This document shows, one piece after another, positions 20,943 to 30,580 of a stretch of DNA of 64,000 bases. Position 1 is the first letter of the stretch, and the number at the start of each line of letters is the position of its first letter. Source of the stretch: an uncultured Pelagibacteraceae bacterium (GTDB lineage: Bacteria > Pseudomonadota > Alphaproteobacteria > Pelagibacterales > Pelagibacteraceae); assembly GCA_902567685.1 (NCBI GenBank), contig CACFNH010000002.1, forward strand, positions 106,268 to 170,267, written 5' to 3'. The notes under the pieces are model-generated. The model was given only the letters and a program-made list of their open reading frames with translations. It had not been told where the DNA came from and did not search any database. The position numbers and the translations under genes are program-made.

Positions 20943-21844
20943 AAATTTTTTCCAATTACTTTAATTTCTAATTCTAAATTTATTTTGGTTTTTTTAAAAA
21001 CCTGTTTCCTTACTTTTTCGATTAGCTCTTCAATGTCTCTTGATGTTGCTTTTCCCTCATTAACAAAAAAATTACAGTGTTTTTCTGATATTTTTGCGTT
21101 GCCAATTGACATTTTTTCACAATTAGACTCTTTAATAAGTTCCCATGCTTTTTTGTCATTAAAATTTTTAAATGTGCTACCACAAGTCTTTATTTGGCTT
21201 GGTTGAGACTCTTTCTTCATTTGAATTAATTTAGACTGCTTATCTTCAATATATTTTTTTTCAGATGGACTGCCTTTAAATTTAGCACTCAAAATAAGAA
21301 AATTTTTATCTAAATTACATCCTCTATAAAAAAACTTAATCTGATCTTTTGTTAACTCTTTTATATTTCCATAACTATCCATTACCTCTATGGAAAATAA
21401 AATCTTTGATATATCCTCGTTATAACAGCCGCTGTTCATTATTATTCCGCCTCCAACTGAGCCTGGAATACAAGATAAAAACTCAAAACCGGTTAAAGAA
21501 TTTTTAGTAGCGAAATCAGAAAGAACTCTCTGCAAAGTTGCTGAACCAGCAAGTATAATATTGTTTTCTAATAATTTTGTATAAGAAAACTTAGAGCTCA
21601 ACTTAATTGTGATCCCTTCAACTCCTCCTTCTCTTATCAAAGTATTAGATCCTGCCCCTAATATATTAATTTTTTTATTTTTTTCTTTAAAGAATTTTAA
21701 AAATGAAGATAGTTGATCAACATCATCTGGTCTAAAAAATATTTCAGCTGGGCCTCCTAGGTTAAACCAACTATACTTTGAAAGTTTTTCACTAAAGTAT
21801 ACTTTTTCTCCAAACCTTTTCTTTAAGCTTGACTCAATATTCAT
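20939..21844 (-). CDS. murB: UDP-N-acetylenolpyruvoylglucosamine reductase
   Basis: FAD-dependent second step of UDP-MurNAc synthesis. It has 301 residues with the FAD-binding segment ILGAGSNTLIREGG, GFEFLSCIPGSVGGGIIMN and KTCGSTFKN carrying the catalytic Ser. It has the compact type of domain 3. It overlaps murC and ddl by four bases each. Confidence 0.96.
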   Translation of the reverse strand: MNIESSLKKRFGEKVYFSEKLSKYSWFNLGGPAEIFFRPDDVDQLSSFLKFFKEKNKKINILGAGSNTLIREGGVEGITIKLSSKFSYTKLLENNIILAGSATLQRVLSDFATKNSLTGFEFLSCIPGSVGGGIIMNSGCYNEDISKILFSIEVMDSYGNIKELTKDQIKFFYRGCNLDKNFLILSAKFKGSPSEKKYIEDKQSKLIQMKKESQPSQIKTCGSTFKNFNDKKAWELIKESNCEKMSIGNAKISEKHCNFFVNEGKATSRDIEELIEKVRKQVFKKTKINLELEIKVIGKNL

Positions 21845-23238
21845 ATTATATTTTTTAAATTATATATCCATTTAGAAATAGATCCTGCACCCATACCTAT
21901 TACTATTTCATCATTAATTAAATTTCTTTGGAGATATATTTTTAAATCTTTTTCATCTTCGATATTAACTACCTGTACCTTTGAAAATTTTCCTATTAAT
22001 TTTGCAAAATTTTTTGGTTTATAATTTTTATCTTTTTTTTCACCTGCAGGATAAATTGGACATAGTAATACTAGATCAGAAATTGTAAAACATGACGCAA
22101 ATTCTTTTTTTAAACTACTAACTCTTGAGTATCTGTGTGGTTGAAAAATTGATATTATTTTTCTTTTTTTATATACATTTCTTAAACCTTCCAAAACTGC
22201 AGCTATCTCAGTAGGGTGATGGGCGTAATCATCATAAAATTCATTTTTACCCTTAATAAAAACCTTGGTTAATCTTCTTTGTACTCCAGAAAAATTTCTT
22301 AAAGCTTTTTTAATCAAATTAATATGAATTCCTAGATTCAAACAAACTGCAATTGATCCTGCGGCATTCAAAATATTATGTTTGCCAATTAAATTTAATA
22401 CTATGTTCCTTATAATTAGTTTTTTGTAACTTTTGCTTTTAACTCTTAAATCAAATTTTGAACTAGTTAAGTTGTATTTTGGATTTAAAACCTGATAGTC
22501 AGACTTTTCATTAAATCCATATGTTAAATAATTTTTTCTATTAATTTCTTTTAAAATATTTTTTAAATCAGGGTTATCTAAACAAATTATAGCTTTTCCT
22601 ATCGCAGGTGTTTTTTTAATAAATTTTATAAAAGTATTTTTTAGATTTTGATAACTTTTGTAAAAATCTAAATGCTCTTTATCTAGGTTTGTTATTATTG
22701 AATAATTTATAGGTAGTTTGAGAAAGCTACCATCGGATTCATCAGCCTCTAAAACTGCCCATTCTCCTTTCCCAAATTTAGCGTTACTATTTATAGAATT
22801 TATAACTCCTCCATTAATAATAGTAGGGTCTAACTTTGACTCTGACAATACTTTAGCAACAAGTGATGTTGTCGTAGTTTTTCCATGAGAACCAGTAATT
22901 ATAATATTCTTTTTTAATGAAACTATATTGGAAAGCATTTCAGCCCTTTCATAAATAGGTATTTTATTTTTTCTTGCCTGTATTAATTCGATATTATTTT
23001 TTTTTATTGCAGTAGATTTAACTATTATAGTTGCTTTATAAATATTCTTTTTTGCATGACCTATAAGTATTTTAATTCCAACTTTTGTGCAGTTGTCTGT
23101 ATTTTTATTTTTTGCTAAATCACTACCTTGGACACTAAAACCCATTGTTTTCATTATTTGAGCAAGTCCACTCATGCCTATTCCACCTATACCAACAAAA
23201 TGGATTAATTCTTTTTTAGCTATGTTAATATTACTCAT
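21841..23238 (-). CDS. murC: UDP-N-acetylmuramate--L-alanine ligase
   Basis: Adds L-Ala to UDP-MurNAc. It has 465 residues: N-terminal Rossmann-like UDP-binding domain (FVGIGGIGMSGLAQI), central ATPase with P-loop ITGSHGKTTTTS, and a C-terminal ligase domain with DDYAHHPTEIAA and IFQPHRYSR. It overlaps murG by eight bases. Confidence 0.97.
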   Translation of the reverse strand: MSNINIAKKELIHFVGIGGIGMSGLAQIMKTMGFSVQGSDLAKNKNTDNCTKVGIKILIGHAKKNIYKATIIVKSTAIKKNNIELIQARKNKIPIYERAEMLSNIVSLKKNIIITGSHGKTTTTSLVAKVLSESKLDPTIINGGVINSINSNAKFGKGEWAVLEADESDGSFLKLPINYSIITNLDKEHLDFYKSYQNLKNTFIKFIKKTPAIGKAIICLDNPDLKNILKEINRKNYLTYGFNEKSDYQVLNPKYNLTSSKFDLRVKSKSYKKLIIRNIVLNLIGKHNILNAAGSIAVCLNLGIHINLIKKALRNFSGVQRRLTKVFIKGKNEFYDDYAHHPTEIAAVLEGLRNVYKKRKIISIFQPHRYSRVSSLKKEFASCFTISDLVLLCPIYPAGEKKDKNYKPKNFAKLIGKFSKVQVVNIEDEKDLKIYLQRNLINDEIVIGMGAGSISKWIYNLKNII

Positions 23239-24322
23239 TAATCAAATATCTTATTTGGTTATTAATATTTTTAAAAACTGAATTGTCAGAATAAGCTTTT
23301 TGTCTTTTTCTAACCTCATCCAATAAAGCCTTATCTTCATGAATTGATTTAATCAATGGAAATAATTTTGTTTTAATATGGTTCTCTTCAATTAAAAAAC
23401 CATATCCCATTTTTTCAAAATACTTGGCATTTTTAAACTGATGATTGTCTGCTGCATAAGGAAAAGGTATTGAAATAAATGGAATTTTACAATTCAAAAG
23501 CTCCGCTAAAATTGAAGATCCAGATCTAGTTATAGCTAAATCAATCTTAGAAAAGTAATTTAAAATATTGTGGGTAAAATTAAAAAGTTCAAATTTTATA
23601 TTTAGAGACTCATATTTTTTTGTTAGTTCATTTTGTTGGTCAAATAAACACTGTTGATATATTTTTAATTTAAATCCAAGTTTTGCACATTTTTCAAAGA
23701 TTTCAGGTAAAATTTCTGCAAAAGATTTTGCAGCCTGGCTACCTCCTAAAACTAAAATACTTATTTCTTCTTTCTTTGAAATAGAAATATCCTTTTTGAA
23801 ATTAATTACTTCTTCTCTAATTATGTTTCCGATTTGTATCTTTTTCCCTTCATACTTTTTTTTTATTCCTTCTGTTTCAGAATATGAAATAAATATTTTA
23901 TATGCTAATGGAAGTAAAAATCTATTCGCTTTTCCAATAACTAGATTATTTTCATATATGATAAATGGAATTTTTAATGCTTTAGCAGCTAAACAGATTG
24001 GAAATGATGAATATCCACCCATTCCAAAAACTACTGTTGGTTTAGACTTAAAAAGAAAAATTAATGAGCTAATAAAAGCCAATTTAATTTGAATCAATGC
24101 AATGAATACACTTAAAGGATTTTTTTTAAAAATTGTGGCTGAATTTATGATTTTTAATTTTATATCTTTATAATTTTTCAAAAATTGAAAACCTCTTTTG
24201 TCAGTGGTAATTTCCACAGATTTTTTATTGTTTATAAAGTATTTTGCCAAACTATAAGCTGGGAAAACATGTCCTCCTGTGCCACCTGTGGCTATTAATA
24301 TTTTTTTTTTAGATTTTGTCAT
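23231..24322 (-). CDS. murG: MurG, lipid II-forming GlcNAc transferase
   Basis: Peripheral inner-membrane glycosyltransferase (GT28) that converts lipid I to lipid II. It has 363 residues from the chosen ATG (24320-24322), with the glycine-rich TGGTGGHVFPA, GMGGYSSFP, VLGGSQAAKSF and the donor-binding ITRSGSSILAELL. Two upstream in-frame TTG/CTG codons are less likely starts. It overlaps ftsW by 14 bases. Confidence 0.96.
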   Translation of the reverse strand: MTKSKKKILIATGGTGGHVFPAYSLAKYFINNKKSVEITTDKRGFQFLKNYKDIKLKIINSATIFKKNPLSVFIALIQIKLAFISSLIFLFKSKPTVVFGMGGYSSFPICLAAKALKIPFIIYENNLVIGKANRFLLPLAYKIFISYSETEGIKKKYEGKKIQIGNIIREEVINFKKDISISKKEEISILVLGGSQAAKSFAEILPEIFEKCAKLGFKLKIYQQCLFDQQNELTKKYESLNIKFELFNFTHNILNYFSKIDLAITRSGSSILAELLNCKIPFISIPFPYAADNHQFKNAKYFEKMGYGFLIEENHIKTKLFPLIKSIHEDKALLDEVRKRQKAYSDNSVFKNINNQIRYLINE

Positions 24323-25439
24323 CAGCAAATCTATTTTTTGTATAGTTTAAAATTACTCCAGCTAATATTGAACTTCCTAATAAAGAAGATCCTCCATAAC
24401 TCAAAAAAGGAAGAGTCATTCCGGTAGTTGGGAGTAAACTAGTATTTACACCAATATGTATAAAAGTTTGAAATATTAATAGAGAGGATAGACCACAAAG
24501 TGAAATTTTTAAATCTTTATCTATTTCTGAAACTGTTATTTTTATAATTCTGAAAGCAATATATAAAAAAACCATAATTAAAAAAATAGATACTACTGAA
24601 CCAAATTCTTCAGTGATAACTGCTATTATATAATCTGTATGTGCTTCGGGCACACTATCTTTTAATACTCCCTCACCCATACCTTGCCCTTTTAAACCTC
24701 CCAGTTTAATTGCATCTAAAGCTTTTTGAGATTGAAAATTATCCCCTTTTGCAGGATCAAGAAAAGAAGTTAAACGAATTGTTATATATCCAAATTTTTC
24801 TGGTAATAAAAAAAGTAAGCCTGCTAAGGAAGAAGCCGATATTAGAAAAAAACTAATTATATAAAACACGCTTATACCAGATATGAAAACAATAGAAATC
24901 CAGCAACCAATTATAAGAATAGATTGTCCTAAATCTGGTTGATTAACCAACAATATGATAATAGACAATAATAAAAGAAAACTAAAAAAATAAGAAGAAT
25001 TTTTTGTTTTAAAGTTATCTAAACTCAATATCTTTGCTGTTACTAAAATAAAAAAGGGTTTTACAAATTCTATCGGTTGAAATCTCAAAAAATATAAATC
25101 TAACCAACGTCTAGATCCTTTTACCTCTATACCAACTAAAGGTACTAAAACTAGAGTGATAAATAGAAATATAAATATAGGAATTATAATTTTCTTTAAA
25201 AGATTTATGTCAATAAATGAAATAAAAAACATCGTTGATAGAGATAAAAAAACAAAAATTAAATGTTTAGAAAAAAAGAAATAATAATTTTTATCTAATC
25301 TTTCTCCAGCCAAAGACGATGTAGATGAAAAAGAAAAAAAAAGACCCAAAAAAAATAATAAAATAAAACTAAAAAATATTCTTTTATCAATATTTCTCCA
25401 ATAACTTTCTAATTTCTCTTTAAAAAAAATTTTTTCCAT
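24309..25439 (-). CDS. ftsW: FtsW, septal SEDS peptidoglycan polymerase
   Basis: Polytopic SEDS-family glycan polymerase of 376 residues with about ten hydrophobic helices. Family motifs are seen: GSRRWLDL, QPIEFVKP, QPDLGQS, GQGMGEG, PEAHTDYIIAVITEEFG and LPFLSYGGSSLL. It works with FtsI at the septum. Position between murD and murG distinguishes it from RodA. Confidence 0.96.
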   Translation of the reverse strand: MEKIFFKEKLESYWRNIDKRIFFSFILLFFLGLFFSFSSTSSLAGERLDKNYYFFFSKHLIFVFLSLSTMFFISFIDINLLKKIIIPIFIFLFITLVLVPLVGIEVKGSRRWLDLYFLRFQPIEFVKPFFILVTAKILSLDNFKTKNSSYFFSFLLLLSIIILLVNQPDLGQSILIIGCWISIVFISGISVFYIISFFLISASSLAGLLFLLPEKFGYITIRLTSFLDPAKGDNFQSQKALDAIKLGGLKGQGMGEGVLKDSVPEAHTDYIIAVITEEFGSVVSIFLIMVFLYIAFRIIKITVSEIDKDLKISLCGLSSLLIFQTFIHIGVNTSLLPTTGMTLPFLSYGGSSLLGSSILAGVILNYTKNRFADDKI

Positions 25440-26721
25440 ATAGCATTACTAATTTTTTAAAATCCTTTCCTCTTTCTTCAAAATTTTTGTATTGATCATA
25501 AGAAGCACTAGCGGGACTGAGTAAGATCGTTATTTCTTTATGAATTCCTATATTTTTAATTTCAGAAAAAATTTTTTTTAAAGCAAAACGTAAATTGTTT
25601 GAAACTAGGTAATCAACTTTGCCTTTTAATTGATTTACAAAAAACTTTTTGTGTCTACCAATTATAAATGATTTAATAATATTTTTTTTTAAATTTTTTA
25701 AAATAATTTTATCTCCTAATTTAGGAAGTCCTCCAACTATCCATAAAATATTTCTATTGCTTTCTAGAGCAAATTTACTTGACTCAAAACTTGTTGCTTT
25801 TGAGTCATTTACAAATCTTATTTTTCTTTTTTTAAAAAAGATTTCATGTCTATGGGGCAAACCATTGAACTTTTTGAAAGATTGAAAAAAATCCTTATCT
25901 TTAATCTTTAAAATTTTTGAAAGCTTATAAACAAAAGACATATTCTCATCATTAACTTTTGATCTTAAATATTTATTATGAATTTTTTCTTTTATTTTTT
26001 TGTATGAATTGGAAGATACGATCTTTAGTTTGGCTAAGTTTTTCTTTTTTTTATATATTTTGATTAATTTTTTATCTTTTAGAAAAGCAAAATCTTTTTT
26101 TCCTTGTAATAAAAAAATTTTTAATTTTGAATCTATATATTTTTTCATACTTCCATGCCAGTCTAAATGATCTTTACTAATATTTAATATAAAAGCATAA
26201 TTTGGCTTGATAAATTTTGAGTAAGCTAACTGAAATGAAGAGGCCTCTATTATAAATAAAGTTTTCTTTCTACTACTAGAATTTAAAATTGACTTTCCAA
26301 TGTTTCCACCTAATTGAGTATGAAAATTATTTTTTTTCAACAAATGCTCAACAATCTTACAAGTTGTTGATTTGCCGTTTGTTCCGGTAATTACGATTGA
26401 TCTAACATTGGGATTTTGCAAATAAAATAAATCAAGATCAGTGATTATCTTTTTTTTGTTTTTTAAAAGAAATTTCCTAAACTTTGTTTTGTTTATATTT
26501 ATTCCTGGACTTAATAATATATAATCAACAGTATTTAATTTTTTAGAAAATTCATCTTTATTTACATTTTCTTTAAAATGTATTCTTTTTTCTTTTTTAT
26601 CATCCCATACATAAAAGTTTTTTAATTTTAATTTTCTTAAATATTTAACAGCAGAAGTCCCTGTTACTCCTAGTCCATATATTGCAAATTTTTTTTTGCT
26701 TAATGCTTTTGATAAAGTCAT
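25420..26721 (-). CDS. murD: UDP-N-acetylmuramoylalanine--D-glutamate ligase
   Basis: Adds D-Glu to UDP-MurNAc-L-Ala. It has 433 residues: N-terminal UDP-binding domain (YGLGVTGTSAVKYL), P-loop ITGTNGKSTTCK, NISKDHLDWHGS and the C-terminal NDSKATSFES motif. It overlaps ftsW by 20 bases and follows mraY by three bases. Confidence 0.96.
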   Translation of the reverse strand: MTLSKALSKKKFAIYGLGVTGTSAVKYLRKLKLKNFYVWDDKKEKRIHFKENVNKDEFSKKLNTVDYILLSPGININKTKFRKFLLKNKKKIITDLDLFYLQNPNVRSIVITGTNGKSTTCKIVEHLLKKNNFHTQLGGNIGKSILNSSSRKKTLFIIEASSFQLAYSKFIKPNYAFILNISKDHLDWHGSMKKYIDSKLKIFLLQGKKDFAFLKDKKLIKIYKKKKNLAKLKIVSSNSYKKIKEKIHNKYLRSKVNDENMSFVYKLSKILKIKDKDFFQSFKKFNGLPHRHEIFFKKRKIRFVNDSKATSFESSKFALESNRNILWIVGGLPKLGDKIILKNLKKNIIKSFIIGRHKKFFVNQLKGKVDYLVSNNLRFALKKIFSEIKNIGIHKEITILLSPASASYDQYKNFEERGKDFKKLVMLYGKNFF

Positions 26722-26724
26722 CTA

Positions 26725-27810
26725 TTAACGTAATTTGAGTGTGGCAAGTCCAATTAGTGCTAAAATAATCGAAATAATCCAAAATCTAATTACAATTGTT
26801 GACTCTGCCCAACCTTTTTTTTCAAAATGATGATGTATAGGAGCCATCATAAAAACTCTTTTTCCGGTTAATTTAAATGAAATTACTTGAATAATTACGG
26901 AAACAGTTTCCAATACAAATAATCCACCTACTATAGCTAAAACTACCTCGTGCTTAACTATTATTGCAACGGCTGCTAGGGAACCTCCTAAAGATAAAGA
27001 TCCAGTATCACCCATAAATATTTTTGCTGGGGGAGCGTTATACCAAAGAAAACCCAAACAAGAGCCAACTATTGAACCACAAAAAATTGAAATTTCTCCA
27101 ACTCCCGGAATATATTGCAACTGTAAGTATTCAGCGAATATAGTGTTTCCTACAACATAACTAATAAATGTAAAAGATAGAGCAACCAACATAACTGGTA
27201 CAGTGGCCAAGCCATCTAGACCATCAGTAAGATTTACTGCATTGGAGGAACCAATAATTACAAATAAAGCAAATGGAATAAAAAATAATCCTAAATGAAA
27301 TATTAAATTTTTAAAAAAAGGAAGATATAAATTATATAAGTATTCATGGTCAGAGTATTGAATTAAAATATAAAGTGCAATCAAGCTTATTACAAGTTGT
27401 CCTAAAAATTTTAACTTAGAATTAAGTCCTCTTGAGTTTTCAAATTTAATCTTGAGCAAATCATCAATAAATCCTAAAGTTCCAAGTCCTAAAGATACAA
27501 AAATCAGTGTCCATATAAAAATATTTTTTAAGTCTGCCCAAAGAAGTGTACCAGAAACCATTCCTATAATAATTATTAATCCTCCCATGGTAGGAGTTCC
27601 AGATTTTTTTATTATATGGTCTATGGGGCCATCTTGTCTAATTGGTCCAGTAATTTGATTTCTTGAAAAAATTCTTATCAAAGGCCCACCTATTAAAAAA
27701 ACAATAGTTAAGGATGTGACTACTGAAAGACCAGTTCTAAATGTAAGATACTTGAATACATTTAAAAATGAGTAACTATCTATCAATGAAGTTAAAAAGC
27801 TAAATAACAT
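26725..27810 (-). CDS. mraY: MraY, phospho-MurNAc-pentapeptide translocase
   Basis: Integral membrane enzyme of 361 residues with about ten helices that makes lipid I. Motifs TPTMGGLIII, FIDDLLKIK (Asp pair), NAVNLTDGLDGLA, FMGDTGSLSLGG and MMAPIHHHFEKKGW are all intact. It overlaps the murEF fusion by 11 bases. Confidence 0.97.
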   Translation of the reverse strand: MLFSFLTSLIDSYSFLNVFKYLTFRTGLSVVTSLTIVFLIGGPLIRIFSRNQITGPIRQDGPIDHIIKKSGTPTMGGLIIIIGMVSGTLLWADLKNIFIWTLIFVSLGLGTLGFIDDLLKIKFENSRGLNSKLKFLGQLVISLIALYILIQYSDHEYLYNLYLPFFKNLIFHLGLFFIPFALFVIIGSSNAVNLTDGLDGLATVPVMLVALSFTFISYVVGNTIFAEYLQLQYIPGVGEISIFCGSIVGSCLGFLWYNAPPAKIFMGDTGSLSLGGSLAAVAIIVKHEVVLAIVGGLFVLETVSVIIQVISFKLTGKRVFMMAPIHHHFEKKGWAESTIVIRFWIISIILALIGLATLKLR

Positions 27811-30580
27811 TAATTGAACCTTTTATAATATTTTTTGATAACTTATTTAAGCCTGTAGCATTAGATCCTTTGATCATTAGACAATCATTTTTCTTTAGGA
27901 TATTTGAAAACACATCATCAAAATCATTTTTATTCTGTAAAATATTTCCTTGTTTATTTTTAGAAGTATATTTATAAGTTTTTATCACTTTATTTCCATA
28001 TACAAACAATTTATCTATGTCGGCAATATTAATGACTTTTGACAAATTTTTATGGTAAAAATCTGACTTCTTGCCTAATTCAAGCATATCTCCAAGTAAT
28101 ACGTATTTTTTAGTATTTTTCCTCTTCATATTTGACAGATTCATAATAGCATTTTTAACTGAAAGTGGATTTGCATTATAACTTTCATCTATTAACTTGA
28201 ATTTTGTTTTATATCTAGCAACTTCATGGATTTTTCCCCTACCATTTAAAGGAAGGGTTTTTTCAAAAAATCTTTTTATCTTTCTTGAATCAAGATTTAA
28301 AATTTTTAGTACTGTTATACAGCATAAGATATTGGAAATATCTAAATTTCCATTAATTTTTGTTTTAAATATTAAAATTTTATCATCAACTTTGATTCTT
28401 AAAATATCTTTATTTAATTTTTTTTTGTGTTGAATTAAATGAACATCTGCTTTTTTAGATTTACCGAAAGATAAAGTTTTTATTTTTTTCCTTTTAGCTA
28501 TATTATTTAAATAATTAAAAAACCTATCATCTCTGTTCAAAACTAAAACTCCATCTATATCAATATTGTTTATAATTTCACTTTTGGCTTTTGCTATACC
28601 TTTGATATTTTTAAAATTTTCTATATGAGCCTGAGCAATATTTGTTATAATTCCTATATTTGGTCTAACTATTTTAGATAATTTGTTAATTTCACCTGAT
28701 TTGCTCATTCCAATTTCAAAAACACCATAATCGTGTTGGTATTCAAGATTAGATAAGCTCAACGGAACTCCATAATGATTATTAAAAGATTTTGGGGAAT
28801 AGTAAGTGCTACCAAAAACTTTTAGCATTTCTCCTAGTAAAGTTTTAACGGTTGTTTTACCTGAACTTCCCGTTACAGCTATAATTTTAGCTTTTGATAA
28901 ATGTCTTTTATAAATAGCAATTTTTTTCAAAAAAGAATTCGTATTATTAACTTTAATAAGTTTTTTTCTATGAGAATTTTTAACATTTTTTGAAATTATA
29001 CAAAAATTGCTCCCCTTCTTTATTGCCTCAGAAACATAGTTGTGACCATCTTTATTTCTTCCTTTAATAGCAACGAAAATATTTTCTTTTTTTATTTCTT
29101 TTGAATTAATAGACACTCCTTTAAATTCTTTCTTCTTATTTATTGATAAGTTTAAAATTTCTGAGTTAAAATATCTATTGTATTGTTCTTTCTTAAATTT
29201 AAATTTTTTAAATTTTATCTTTTTTATAATAGATTTATCAGAAATTTTAATTATCTTTTCTCCGTAATCTTGTGTTATTTCATGACCTTTGCCTGCAACT
29301 AATACAATTTCTAATGGTTCAGAATTTTGAATAGCTCGTTTAATTGCTTTTGTTCTGTTTCCAATTTCAACATAACTTCCTTTTTTTAACTCTCTAGTTA
29401 TCATTTTTCTAATTTTTTTAGGATTTTCTCTTCTTGGATTATCATCAGTTACATATATTTTTTGGCAAAAATCTCTAGCAATTCTTGCCATTACTTTTCT
29501 TTTTTTCTTATCTCTTTCTCCTCCACATCCAAAAACTAAAGAAATTTTATTATTATATTGTTTTTTCAAAGATTGAAGTACGGTAAGCAAAGCATCTGGT
29601 GTGTGTGCGTAATCAATAAAAATTTTTGCTTTATTTGGTAAAACTCTTACTAGTTCTAATCTACCATTAACACTTTTTATGGCTTTTATAGCTAAAGTAA
29701 TTTTTTTATCATTTAATCCACACAATTTTGATGCTAAAGAAGCCATTAAAAGATTCTTAATTTGAAATTTTCCTACTAATGGAATTTTATCAGATTTTAT
29801 TATAGATTTTGCATCTATAGTAAATAAATTTAACTTCCGCCTTTTAGATATCCTCTTTATTATTGAAAATTCTTTAATTTCTTTGTCAGAAATAATATTT
29901 TTCTTTTTTAATAACAATTTTGAAAATAGAATCATTTTAGAGTCAAAATAATTTTTCATATTTTTGTGATAATCAAGATGGTCTTGACTAAAATTAGTGA
30001 ATATTCCTGTTGTAAAATTAATTCCATCTAAACGACCCTGGGCTAAACCGTGGCTTGAGGCTTCAATTATTACATTCTCTATTCCTGATTTTTTTAGGTT
30101 ATATAACTCCCTATGAATCGAAATTATATCCAAACTTGTAAGATTAGTTTTCTTTATTTTGTTTTTTGTCTTTATTCCAAGTGTTCCTATAGATGCTACT
30201 GGTAAATTATTTCTTGATAAAATTTGATAAAAAAAATCAGCTACAGAGCTTTTTCCATTAGTTCCTGTTACAGCAATAACATTTCTTGGTTTATTTTTAA
30301 AAAATTTTAAACAGGCATAAGTTAAATATTCTCTAGGATTTTTAACTTTGATAATGCCTATATCTTTTTTATTTTTAATATTTGAGTCTTTTGAGCAAAT
30401 TATTGCTTTGGCACCTTTCTTTATAGCCTCGTCTATAAAAACACTTCCATTTAGATTGCTGCCCTTTAAAGCAAAAAATAAATCACCTTTTTTTATCTTT
30501 CTGCTGTCCAAGGCTAAATCTTTAATATCAATATTCTTAATATTAAATGGAGGATTTTTAATTAGTTTTTTTAACAACAT
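27800..30580 (-). CDS. murE/murF: MurE-MurF fusion: Mur tripeptide and pentapeptide ligase in one chain
   Basis: One uninterrupted 926-residue frame carries two complete Mur ligases. Residues about 1-460 are MurE: P-loop VTGTNGKSS (104-112), NFSQDHLDYH and the meso-diaminopimelate motif DDNPRREN (379-386), so it should add meso-DAP. Residues about 470-926 are MurF: P-loop VTGSSGKTT (569-577), SKSGEINKL and DESYNANPLS, which adds D-Ala-D-Ala. A lysine-rich stretch near 450-466 forms the joint. The genes are usually separate neighbours, so fusion in place is the simplest origin; similar fusions are known in some Betaproteobacteria. No sign of a frameshift. Confidence 0.95.
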   Translation of the reverse strand: MLLKKLIKNPPFNIKNIDIKDLALDSRKIKKGDLFFALKGSNLNGSVFIDEAIKKGAKAIICSKDSNIKNKKDIGIIKVKNPREYLTYACLKFFKNKPRNVIAVTGTNGKSSVADFFYQILSRNNLPVASIGTLGIKTKNKIKKTNLTSLDIISIHRELYNLKKSGIENVIIEASSHGLAQGRLDGINFTTGIFTNFSQDHLDYHKNMKNYFDSKMILFSKLLLKKKNIISDKEIKEFSIIKRISKRRKLNLFTIDAKSIIKSDKIPLVGKFQIKNLLMASLASKLCGLNDKKITLAIKAIKSVNGRLELVRVLPNKAKIFIDYAHTPDALLTVLQSLKKQYNNKISLVFGCGGERDKKKRKVMARIARDFCQKIYVTDDNPRRENPKKIRKMITRELKKGSYVEIGNRTKAIKRAIQNSEPLEIVLVAGKGHEITQDYGEKIIKISDKSIIKKIKFKKFKFKKEQYNRYFNSEILNLSINKKKEFKGVSINSKEIKKENIFVAIKGRNKDGHNYVSEAIKKGSNFCIISKNVKNSHRKKLIKVNNTNSFLKKIAIYKRHLSKAKIIAVTGSSGKTTVKTLLGEMLKVFGSTYYSPKSFNNHYGVPLSLSNLEYQHDYGVFEIGMSKSGEINKLSKIVRPNIGIITNIAQAHIENFKNIKGIAKAKSEIINNIDIDGVLVLNRDDRFFNYLNNIAKRKKIKTLSFGKSKKADVHLIQHKKKLNKDILRIKVDDKILIFKTKINGNLDISNILCCITVLKILNLDSRKIKRFFEKTLPLNGRGKIHEVARYKTKFKLIDESYNANPLSVKNAIMNLSNMKRKNTKKYVLLGDMLELGKKSDFYHKNLSKVINIADIDKLFVYGNKVIKTYKYTSKNKQGNILQNKNDFDDVFSNILKKNDCLMIKGSNATGLNKLSKNIIKGSINVI

